A stretch of DNA of 64,000 nt, from contig JARGXX010000138.1 of assembly GCA_030374765.1 (NCBI GenBank), positions 1,364,001 through 1,428,000 of the forward strand. Reading direction: 5' to 3'. The notes beneath the pieces were generated by a model, which worked only from the letters and a program-made list of their open reading frames with translations, was not told the origin of the DNA and did not search any database. Origin of the DNA: Agarophyton chilense (lineage: Eukaryota; Rhodophyta; Florideophyceae; Gracilariales; Gracilariaceae). Made by a program: the position numbers and the translations under genes. How positions within the stretch are numbered: the stretch's first letter is position 1; every line of letters starts with the position of its first letter. Of the stretch, positions 21,801 through 30,820 are shown in pieces.

Positions 21801-24695
21801 ATTCCTTCGCATAGTGAGGTAGAGCTTCCGTCCACCGGCGTGTCCACCAAGTTTCGCATAGTGCGATAGATGCAAAACTCTAGACTGTAGAGTATGCGGC
21901 ACCACGACTTGTCGGGATGACTGAACCGTCCTGACGAGGTATCCAAGATCGTTCACCTCGAAAGGGAGTTGTGCACCGCCATTAAGCCAGGCGCGAATCT
22001 TCGTACAGAAGGGGTCACCCTGCTGTTCTCTGACCATCTCCTCCGGGGGAATCGGCACAAAAATACCCGGCGGGGGTTTCTCTGAATCGTCCGAGACGAG
22101 CAATGCGTCAATATCATCATCCGATTCCAGGCTTTCGTTCCATTCATCGTGTAACCAATCCGGGTCCCCCGGTGTTCCATCGTCTACGACGAGGCAAGTT
22201 ATATCCTCGTCATCGACGGTTAGAGCTTCCCCATTCGTGGGTAAACGCGAGAGCGCGTCCGCTTGCGAGTTCTGAGTGCCGTTCTTGTAGATCATTTCAA
22301 AGTCATATTCCGCGAGGCGGAGTCTCCAACGCATTAAGCGGCCTGACGGCTCAGAGATGGTCATGAGCCATCGTAGGGACGAGTGATCCGTGTAAACGGT
22401 AAAGTGCACACCCATGAGGTAGGGGCGGAGTGTAGAGAGGGCCCACACAACTGCGAGGCACTCCTTCTCCGACACGGAGTAGTTTTGCTCGTGGACATTG
22501 AGCGAGCGTGACCAGTACCCAATGGGTTTGCGTTCTCCTTCGGGAGTAGTTTGAAAGAGCGCACAGCCTACCTGGTAGTCGCTAGAGTCCGTGTTCACGG
22601 AAAACGGTAGTCCGGGTTTCGGTAACGATAGAATCGGTGCTGATGTGACAGCCTCCCTAAGGGAGTTAAAAGCATCCGTCTGGGCGGACGTAAAGGGGCC
22701 CAGTTTAGGTGGTTGACCTTTCCGCAGAAGCGCGTTCAAGGGGGCCGCGATGCCAGCGAAGTTAGGGATAAACCGTCGGTAGACGTTGACCAATCCTAGA
22801 AAAAAGCGCAGTTCCGTCTGGGTAGCGGGTTCTTTCGCCTTGCCAAGGGACCTCACTCGAGCTTCCTCGATCATTACACGTCCAGGACGGATAATGTGCC
22901 CGAGATACTTCACAGTATCGGTAAAGAACACACATTTCCTCAGTTTGAGGGTTATTCCAGCGTCACGTAGCGTGGTCATTATGTCCCTGACTTGGGTGAG
23001 ATGGTCATCCAGATTGTCTGAGAATACAATGATATCGTCCAAATAGACGAGGCAAGTACGCCACTTAAAGCGGGCCAACAAAATGTCGATAGCACGCTGA
23101 AAGGTAGCGGGAGCATTGGTTAGACCAAAAGGCATCCATTTGAAACGGTAGAGTCCCGAGTGACAGACAAACGCAGTCTTATCTTGGTCCTCCTCCCTAA
23201 CGGGAACCTGCCAATATACCCAATTGGCGTCCAAAGCCGTGAACACGGTAGCAGTGCCGAGAGAGTCGATGTACTCATCCATTCGTGGGATCAGATACAC
23301 GTCCTTGACGGTAACATCATTCAAGCGACGGTAGTCGATGCAAAAGCGCCAGGACCCATCGGGTTTCGGAGCCAGTACCACTGGGGATGCCCACGGCCAC
23401 TGAACCGGTTCGATCACTCCAGCTCGGAGCATTTTGTCCACTTGGAACTGTTCCTCTTCTCGAGCCTTGGAGCCTGCCCTGTAAGGGTGTTGAGCCACCG
23501 GTCGGGTGTTCGGCAATAAATCTATCCGGTGTTCCGTTGTATTTATCTCACCAAGAGAGCCATCCCACATTGTGGTAAAATCCCGTAACATTTCGCGCAG
23601 ACTTTCACGCTGTGACTCCGGTACATGACCGAGGTCGAGTTCCTCGAGTTCTTTCACGGGGTCTACCCGGTCGTAACTCGTCGGAACGGGCTTCTTTTCT
23701 GTTTCGGCAGGTTGCGATTCCGAATCATTCGGTGATTGGACGGCAGCTTCCTCCCCCTCCTTAGAGTGAACGAGACCGAGGACTTCGGCAGCGGTCAGCC
23801 TAGTGGGGACCATCGCGGTGGGGTGAGGCATTACCGATCCAATAACTTGGTTTTTCACCAGTGACTGGGGGGTAGAGCCCAGATTGGCAACGAGCACGGT
23901 GAACGGCTTGTCTGGGACAATCTGCGCGACTCCATTCGCCACGGCGAGTTGATATCCATCGTGCAGAGATGAGAGAGTCTGAATGAGTCGTAAACCGTGT
24001 TGACGGGAAGTGACACGCACCCATACTTGGGACTCTGGCGGGATTCGGACAGACGCAGCCACGCGGAGCTTGGTAGACTCCCGAGAAGCGGGTGGAGGTT
24101 TCTGTGCGGCAGGGAGCGGTACGTGCTTCTTGGAGGCACGCCACAGCGGACGACGGACAATCGGGACCGACGAGCCGTCTTCCATCTCAACACGCTTTAA
24201 GCGGGGCCTTATGGCGTTAACGAATCTGTCACAGAAGTCAAATCCCAAGATGATGGGGGCAGACAATTTCCGGCATATAATAAAGTCGAGTTTCACCACG
24301 AAGGAGCCCAAGCGAACGACGAGAGCGACGGTTCCAACCGTTGACAACGGGTTGTTATTCGCGTCCGCGACGTCGGGCGCCACGCCAAGGCGGATCTGAG
24401 ACCGCAAGGGCGGGGGCAGCAGCGACTCCACGATGAAATTCGGACCAGCACCTGTGTCCAAAACAGTAAGGACTCGAACCATAAACTGTGTAGAGAGGCC
24501 AAGGTCGGCATACACCTTGTAATTGCGCTTGGCCATTACTAAGACTCTATCCGGGAACCAGCGGTTAAGAACACGTTTCCACGGTCGACGTAGAACACCA
24601 AAGTGTTCAGAGTCCACGTCTGAGACGGTCTGGTTTCTCGTGAGGATTGTGACCGGGGAGCGAGGCGGAGACGCCTCGGGCGTCGTCAACCTCAC
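18843..24695 (-). pseudogene. Gypsy-B pol (PR-RT-RH-IN-chromodomain), broken only near its end
   Basis: One frame runs from about 24695 to 20370 without a stop. It covers protease (VLDTGAGPNF), reverse transcriptase (YLDDIIVF), RNase H (NTDSSDYQ), and integrase with an HH-CC finger (H..H, CTEC) and acidic residues in AIDILG, LSDNGKHF and GQVERFN. The same frame then meets a stop in a 49-bp repeat array (20370), reopens, meets TAA at 20049, and continues to the chromodomain (YLVRWYGLGPEWDSDEP, about 18890-19050), ending at 18843. The catalytic core is therefore intact, with only the linker to the chromodomain damaged. There is no ATG at the start; expression probably depends on frameshift or readthrough from gag. 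Confidence 0.9.
20243..20440 (-). repeat. 49-bp tandem array, about four copies, in the pol linker
   Basis: The unit contains GTGGCGCTTC...CCATAGAGGGTTCAGCAACGG. GTGGCGCTTC starts at 20251, 20300 and 20349, with a variant at 20398, an exact 49-bp period. Since 49 is not divisible by 3, each copy is read in a different frame, and one of the three frames contains a stop, which here ends pol. Confidence 0.9.
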
Positions 24696-24733
24696 TGTTG
24701 GGGACGCCTCTCCCGAAGGGGAGACTCCCGAAA

Positions 24734-26865
24734 TCAGTTTTCCTGAGTCCCATCCGCCTGGGGCGAGGCCTCAGAATCCTGAACCACTAGCAATGGGGCG
24801 CCAGCGGCGGGGTTTGAAGGAACGGGGCGGTGGTCGGGAGCCTGCTCGGCAGGGTAAAGCAACGCATTGCGCGGTTTCGCCTCCGGAATACTGCGTGGAA
24901 AATCGATCTTCGCTCGAAGATACGACGTCATCGGAACAATCCGCTTTTCCACTGGGGTCAACGCCTCATAATTACCGATTACTCGGGCTACTTCCCTCAT
25001 GGCGAGAATACAGTTCGGTGAAATGTGACCGTGTTCGTAGCATATGCGGCATATGAGTCCCGGGCGTGAGGGCTGCAAACCGGAGCGAGCATCCGTGAAC
25101 TTCACCGCTTGGCGGGTATCCTTCCATCCAGGGCGACTCTGTCGGAGCGCACCGTTTGAATACGGGATGCGAGGTCCGTGAACACGGGGAGAGTCTGCGT
25201 ACAGCAGTGGTCCATCCTGGGCCGTGTCATATGAGTCGTCCGTCGTAGACGGTAGTTCGGTTGTCGGGACCGCATTAGGATATTGCTTCGGGCGAAGTGT
25301 ACGTTGTCGTACTCCTGTTGGGGGCGTTCAATCGCAACCAGCGATAGGGATGGCGACTTCGTTTCCATCACCAACGCCTTGGCGGTTCGCGACCTGTGTC
25401 CGGGGGCACGAGCTCTTAAAGCGTCACCTTCCGCTTGCACGTGTTGGACCAACTCCAGATACGTGGTCTTCCTTCGGTCTTCCCGGTAACGGGCCACGAG
25501 TGTTCGGATAGTGGGGTCCAGTTTATCGATGAACATGGTGCAGCGCTCTCCGGCGGAGTGTACGTTCCCACTACGGTGGAAAGCCTTGTTCAGGCGCACC
25601 GAGAATTCGGTTTCCGTTTCTCCAGACTTCTGGCGCGTATCGCGAAGAGCGAGAATGGCCGACTGAATCGCGTGATTAGTGGCGTAGGACCTCAAGAGGT
25701 ATTGTACTGCTTCTGGCCAGCAGGTTACCCCTCCTTCGGAGGCTCTAGACGAACCTCTTACAGAGTTGTATTGATCCTCGGCGAGGCCTTTCATAAAGTG
25801 CGGGAGTGTAATAAACGCCTGGCCTTCGGTCATACCGAGAATATCCGCTTCGGCAACGAACCTCGCAAGGAAATCCAACACCAAAATGGGGTCTTCTACA
25901 GAAATGTTCTGGTTCCTGAGGGACAGTTGCATACGCTTTATGCAATCCTTCACTCTACCCGTGCCACGGGGCGTGCGATCCAAAGAGGAGTTCTCTAGCC
26001 GATAGTATCGGTAAGAAACCAACTTCTTGTACAGGGGGTTGGTACATTTCAGCTCCTTCAACCCGGAGTGTTTCCTTCCCTTCTCGCGGGCGCGGACCAC
26101 ACCTTGGGTGGCAGACGACCGTTTAGAACGGGATGAACGCCTGCGATGACCATCGTCAGAAGACGAATCTGACGAGTCCGACCCATTTGAATGGTGAGAG
26201 CCACGCGACGACCGTGAGGAGTTCGACGATTCCGAGTCATCGCTGTCACGCTTTCCACGCCGACGGCGGGTATCGCCCCTTTTCCTCTCGTGTTTCGCTT
26301 GGTGCGACACAACAACCGGCTTCTCCGGGACGTCTTCCATCAAGATGGTTTGCTCTAACGTCTGGAGATGGGCGCTAACACGATTGAATCGGGTCTCGAC
26401 ACCTTCCACGTAAGCGGCGGGACCACCAAAACATTCCAACAGGGTGTTGACGTCCGCCCGCAACAAGCGGAGGTTGTCAACCACTTCCTTCATAGAAGAG
26501 CCATCACACCTGGAACGCAGGGCTTCGAACTCTTCCACGAAGGCATTGTGCGCTTTCCGCATTACGCGGACCTGCTGCCTCACACTTGAGTTGGTGTCGA
26601 TGTGGAACTCGTTTTTCTGGGCCTTTTCGTCGGCAGGAGCCGGGTCATCCACGGCAGGGGCCGGTCCAGCACCAGAATTGGGTCCATTCTTCGACGCCTT
26701 AGGCGGTAGCTTGTTGTTCTTGGAGGAGTTCGACCCCTTACTCTTGCCTTTCAGAGCGGCTTGAGGTAACTGCGGGAAAACCCTTCCAGGGTCCGCAGGC
26801 ACCACGTCATTGACGGAACGGCTCCGCGTGATCGCGGGTTCCGCTTCCGACGGTAGTCGTGACAT
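24734..26865 (-). pseudogene. Gypsy-B gag with a frame change before the zinc knuckle
   Basis: The main frame starts at ATG 26865 (MSRLPSEAEP) and runs 587 codons to 25102. It has a lysine/serine-rich N-terminus, a helical region, an RS-rich basic linker and a capsid-like core (YRLENSSLDRTPRG, DPILVLDFLARFVAEADILGM, GGVTCWP). Compared with Gypsy-A, homology leaves this frame around 25300 and continues in another frame that stays open to 24734. That frame holds a perfect CX2CX4HX4C zinc knuckle (CRICYEHGHISPNC, about 25010-25051). The last part of the 587-codon frame is therefore probably out of frame. A one-base indel or a programmed frameshift would explain it. Pol is in the third frame. Confidence 0.85.
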
Positions 26866-27003
26866 GGTTGTAGCGTTGACCACTAAGAATAGGACAACAA
26901 AAGCTTCCACCAAGTGGGTCCAAACCAAGAAATTGGAAAGCAGATCTCGACGAGAGAAGACAGCACAGCAATGTGAAAAACAACCAAACCAGGTCCCCCT
27001 AGC

Positions 27004-27022
27004 CTTCTAAGTCGGGAGACCA
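27004..27022 (-). promoter_or_regulatory. Gypsy-B primer binding site
   Basis: On the minus strand TGGTCTCCCGACTTAGAAG begins 3 bases after the 5' LTR end (TACA). It matches the Gypsy-A site at 18 of 19 bases, so both elements use the same primer tRNA, which I could not name. Confidence 0.75.
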
Positions 27023-27025
27023 GTT

Positions 27026-27819
27026 TGTAGTGCAACGCCAAGGGCGGCGGAAACACACGAAGATGTCTGAGTCTTCCTCCAAGGAGGGTAGCATGGCGAC
27101 GGAGCCTCTCCGGAGTGAACACGACTAAGTCGGGGTGTAAGGCCGAGGTTCACCGGCACGCCAAGCGGGGAGAGTGCGGGATGCTAGAAGGGAGCAGACC
27201 AGGTATGAGCTGTATTCCACGGGAGTGGGCAAGTGATAAAGGGGGGACCACCCAGTGGGGGCGATCGGGGGCATGGGCCACGAGAGCCAAAAGAAATATG
27301 TAGCAAACCCAATACTGGGGCGAGAACACGGCAGTGGTATGAAAGATATACCAGCTAACAGAGGTGAGTCTTCTGTTGACGCAGGGTGGATAAGTCTACC
27401 GTTAGTAACGCGGCTTCACCTCCGTAGAGTGTGGAAGACTCGCGAAAGCGGAAAAAGACTTAGAGCCAAGAATCCTGGTTGGGGAGGTTTACTGAGTGTC
27501 AGGGCGAGATCGCCCTGGCACAATATAGTGTAGAATACTGTAAAGAGCTCCCTAACCTAGTGCAATAAAGCTAAATAAATAGAGAAATATCCAGCTATGC
27601 TGTGCCAACCTGTCCTGGGCCACCCGTGGTACACGTGGGTAAGTCACACCCGAATCGGGGCCACGGCGCACGGCCGCCGGTGCACTTCGCGTACAACGCG
27701 TATACACCTGGCTACGCCAGCCCGCTAGTAGCGGTATTACTCATAGATCTCACAAGTATCGCCCGAGGCGGAAAAACAACCAAGTCCTGGAAAACGGCCC
27801 TCACGAGGGTTGCACTTCA
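27026..27819 (-). repeat. Gypsy-B 5' LTR
   Basis: This is the 794-bp partner of 15948-16741. The differences I see are C/T in GTAGCA(C/T)GGCG and two changes near the CACGAG...GCACTTCA end. It is followed by the GACAC target duplication at 27820-27824. Confidence 0.93.
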
Positions 27820-28028
27820 GACACCCGATGGGGATAAAGGAACAGAATATCTAAATAAGGACCCTTGGAAGAAGGAGAAGATGCACAGAAGACCTGGAGA
27901 AGGACACTCAGAAGAAGTGGAAGAGAAGAAAGAAAACAAATACGTCATAGACGGAAGCGGTTTACTATTTTCGAAGTTGCTTCACACACTACCGCACAGC
28001 GGGATATGTTAACCAAGATCACAAGGGA

Positions 28029-29897
28029 TTAGTTCGAAGAACCCAGATTGCCGTGCGCGCCAACCGAATCGCTAGCGGATTTACTCCCGCCGGTCAGGCG
28101 TGCCACGAGGGCGTCTCTCATCGCACCGATGTCGCCGCTCGCCGCTTGCTCATTCAGTCCAACACCCCAAAGGAACTGGGAGATCACGACCGCCTCTGGG
28201 CGTATGGGAACCTGGATAACTTCCGGTTCGTCCGGCAACGGCTCCGCCACTGGATCGATGACCGCACCTGCGTGAGTCGCTCCCTGCGCCGGCCACGCCG
28301 TAGTATCGGCACCATCGGGGTCCCCCACGTCTTCCATGACCTCGTCGCCACGGTATTCGCTCGCCTCCTCCGGGAGATCATCACCGCCATAGGCGTAGTA
28401 GAAGTCATCCGAGTTGACAAACCCCACGGGGTGCCCATATGGTATGCCTCGCGGAGCCCCCCGGATTGCCGACGCCTCAGCCTCGGAGATCTCTTGCTGC
28501 TCCCATGGGTTAAAGAAGATGAAATCTCCCGCCAACGGCGTGCGACGCCCCGGAGACCTATCAGCCCCACCGGCTTCTTGACCACGGCCGCTCTGCCGGA
28601 CAGGCACGACAGCCCAGTCGACACTCCCAATGATGTCGATGAGCTCCTGAGCTTCATCAGCGTTATTGACACCTCCAAGAGGGAGTTGAAGGTCCAGCTG
28701 CTGGATGTAACCACGCAAACGCGGAGGAAGATACCACAGTCGATACTGGTCGTAGGCTTCCCACAAGATGTACGCCGCGGCTCGGACTGCCCATTCGGTT
28801 AGGACCACAGACCACAAGCCGGAGTGCGGATCCTCGATGAGGTACGAGCCCAGATAGGAGACGACTGGAGGCAACTCCAGGTAACATCCCCGGCACGCCT
28901 CGACGGAGGACCACCACCCAGGCAGGGGAACGTATCGCCCGAACGGGTAGAAGGGACTAATCCGGTTTATCTCCGTGTTCTGATAAGGGACAAGGAACCC
29001 GAAGCGGGATCTGCCCCGACGCTCCTCGCGGATGAAGTTCTGTAACGACCGATATCGGGACTCACGACGAAGGTGACGGAACTCGGCACGAATGATCGGA
29101 CGGACCCAGCAGATCGCTTCTTGACGCGCTCGCTGTTGACCGCGCCATGCGTAGGTTTCCAACGCCGCAAGGCGGTCACAATAGCCGATCTCACCCTGAG
29201 TCCGGTACATCCGTAGGTCGAAGCCGAATTCGTCGGGGATGGGGTATTGAAAGTTCGCCCGATTGATCCGTGAGTAGCCGATGCGGACGAAGGTACAATG
29301 CGCCTCTTCCGCCGACTCGCGCCTTCGCCGCAGAATCGCGTGAACGGGAACCGCCACACGGCGTCGCCAGTCCCACGAAGTGGTGATCAAAGCCGGCAGC
29401 TCGCCCGGGAGACGCGCATTGCCACCAGCATACGCGGCCACGAGTTCTTCGTCGAAGACCGCTATCGGATGGAACCACGGAGCTCTCCGGAGAATCGCCA
29501 CATGTTGACGCGGATTTAACCCGACGAGTTCGTCGTAACTGGGCCAGGTGTCCTCCGCAGGAGTGATGTGGATTGAAGCTTCAACGGGAGCCCGGGATCG
29601 GCTCGGCGCGGTTGAGGAGGCACTCCCCTGCGGAAGGGGAGCCGAAAGGAAGCCGGAGAAGTAACCCCGGCGGGGTTTGTTACCACCGTTCATCGGGAGT
29701 ACTAGTCGCCGAGGTATCGGGATGTGGTCGCTGGAAGTTGGTGTGCGATGCGGAAGAGCGCTCGAAGTTCGAGGAGTGGTTACCGCGTTGTTGCGTTTGT
29801 CGTTCGGTGATGCAGCTCTGCCTTCGACAGTCGAGTAGTCGATGGACGCGTTACGCGGCTCGCTCTTATGACGGTTGGACCGTTGCCTCCCCGCCAT
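28029..29897 (-). CDS. Gypsy-A antisense gene (aORF-A), 622 aa, unknown family
   Basis: An intact 622-codon frame starts at ATG 29897 (MAGRQRSNRH), about 35 bp inside the 3' LTR and polypurine tract, and points toward pol. It is homologous to aORF-B over nearly the full length, with the same order of blocks: GYFSGF, APWFHPIAV, WDWRRRVAVPVHA, FQYPIPDEFG, YRTQGEIGY, WVRPIIRAEFR, VEACRGCYLELPPV, GSYLIEDPHSGLWSVV, PLGGVNNADEA, and FLWGVGLNEQAASGD near the end. Before Gypsy-B inserted, its stop lay about 210 bp from the pol stop. It remains open although gag and pol of the same element carry eight lesions. No signal peptide or known enzyme motif. Function unknown; conservation between two diverged elements argues that the protein is made and useful to the element. 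Confidence 0.87.
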   Translation of the reverse strand: MAGRQRSNRHKSEPRNASIDYSTVEGRAASPNDKRNNAVTTPRTSSALPHRTPTSSDHIPIPRRLVLPMNGGNKPRRGYFSGFLSAPLPQGSASSTAPSRSRAPVEASIHITPAEDTWPSYDELVGLNPRQHVAILRRAPWFHPIAVFDEELVAAYAGGNARLPGELPALITTSWDWRRRVAVPVHAILRRRRESAEEAHCTFVRIGYSRINRANFQYPIPDEFGFDLRMYRTQGEIGYCDRLAALETYAWRGQQRARQEAICWVRPIIRAEFRHLRRESRYRSLQNFIREERRGRSRFGFLVPYQNTEINRISPFYPFGRYVPLPGWWSSVEACRGCYLELPPVVSYLGSYLIEDPHSGLWSVVLTEWAVRAAAYILWEAYDQYRLWYLPPRLRGYIQQLDLQLPLGGVNNADEAQELIDIIGSVDWAVVPVRQSGRGQEAGGADRSPGRRTPLAGDFIFFNPWEQQEISEAEASAIRGAPRGIPYGHPVGFVNSDDFYYAYGGDDLPEEASEYRGDEVMEDVGDPDGADTTAWPAQGATHAGAVIDPVAEPLPDEPEVIQVPIRPEAVVISQFLWGVGLNEQAASGDIGAMRDALVARLTGGSKSASDSVGAHGNLGSSN

Positions 29898-29919
29898 GTC
29901 GACGGCGTGTTCGTCACCT

Positions 29920-29932
29920 AAGGAGGGGGATA
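29920..29932 (+). promoter_or_regulatory. Gypsy-A polypurine tract
   Basis: AAGGAGGGGGATA directly precedes the 3' LTR start TAAAGGACAATG, mirroring AGGAGGGGGATA before TGAAGTGC in Gypsy-B. The LTR start has probably mutated from TG to TA. Confidence 0.8.
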
Positions 29933-30820
29933 TAAAGGACAATGCCCTTAAAGAGGGTTTCTTCGCTGGACTTAGAGATTTCGCTCGCTTGAGGACTAGC
30001 TTGGTCTATGAAAACCTATACCGCTATTGCGTGCTGGCGGCCGGTTAGGACCGGAAGTGCACACTGGTGGAACACGTGGACTGCACGGATGCCGACGATT
30101 GAGTGCGAGGCGTGGCACACGTGGCCCGGATTCTACCTAATGGTTAGTATTATTTAGTAATTTTTAGTATTTATTTGGCTACGCTAATCGCTATTTAGGG
30201 TCTATTTTTCGGGGGCGCGCCCACTGTCAGGGGCCGCGCGTCACACTACTTAAAAGGTTGAGCACTGCTCCCCAGTAAACACCCTCTTGGGAGATTCCAA
30301 GGAGGGAGTCTTGGCTCTGAACTTTTCGCCTTTGGCGCGTCTTCACCGCGTACTGCGTAAGCGCCCGTTGCACGTTAGTTCATCCACCCCTCTGTCGAAA
30401 AGAGAGCTACCACCACCGTGGGTTCATATTTAATCAGCGACACTTTTCGTAGTCTCGCTACTGTATAGGGTATCGCCCCCGTTTCCTCTTGTTCTCATTT
30501 TTGGCTCTCGTGAGTGGCCGCCTCACTCACCTCGCTCGTTCACCTCATACGAGTGTTTCCTCGCTCGTTTTCCGACAATCGCCGTGATACCGCTCCGCCT
30601 AGGATTGATCACACCCCGGACTGTGCCGTGCTCACCTAAGCACTCTATGTATATCCCGCCGGATTGGCCTCGGTCTTACACCCGACTCCGTCTTGCCTTC
30701 CCAGAGTGTCTCTGTTTCTGTGCTCCACTGGGATGCGTCTCCCCCGCCTGAGGCGTGTCTCTCAAAAGAGGAAGATCCCGAACATCTTAGTGGTGTCTCC
30801 GCTCCAAGCGTTGTCCTACA
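29933..30820 (+). repeat. Gypsy-A 3' LTR, complete
   Basis: It begins after the polypurine tract and ends TTGTCCTACA at 30820. Positions 30153-30820 pair with the 5' LTR remnant; 29933-30152 have no partner because the 5' copy is truncated. Beyond 30820 copia coding sequence begins at once. Confidence 0.8.

Larger units (their letters stand above)
15948..27819 (-). mobile_element. Gypsy-B: younger chromovirus-type gypsy nested in Gypsy-A
   Basis: The two LTRs are both 794 bp (15948-16741 and 27026-27819) and nearly identical; I count about three differences. The element is flanked by a perfect 5-bp direct repeat GACAC (15943-15947 and 27820-27824), the footprint of integrase-mediated insertion. 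Transcription order reads right to left: 5' LTR, primer binding site, gag, pol, chromodomain, then an antisense gene, polypurine tract and 3' LTR. It landed 8 bp downstream of the Gypsy-A pol stop, in the gap between pol and the antisense gene, so neither of those was cut. Confidence 0.93.
8085..30820 (+). mobile_element. Gypsy-A: chromovirus-type Ty3/gypsy retrotransposon with antisense third gene
   Basis: Two related direct repeats of about 668 bp (8085-8751 and 30153-30820) bound the element. It contains a primer binding site, gag, pol with a chromodomain, a convergent antisense gene, a polypurine tract and the 3' LTR. Without Gypsy-B, inserted inside it, the length is about 10.9 kb. The two LTRs differ at many positions, so the insertion is old. 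It sits inside Copia-C: copia coding sequence runs right up to the 3' LTR end at 30820/30821. The 5' LTR has lost about 220 bp at its outer end, so no target duplication can be confirmed; CGGCT follows the 3' end. Confidence 0.85.
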
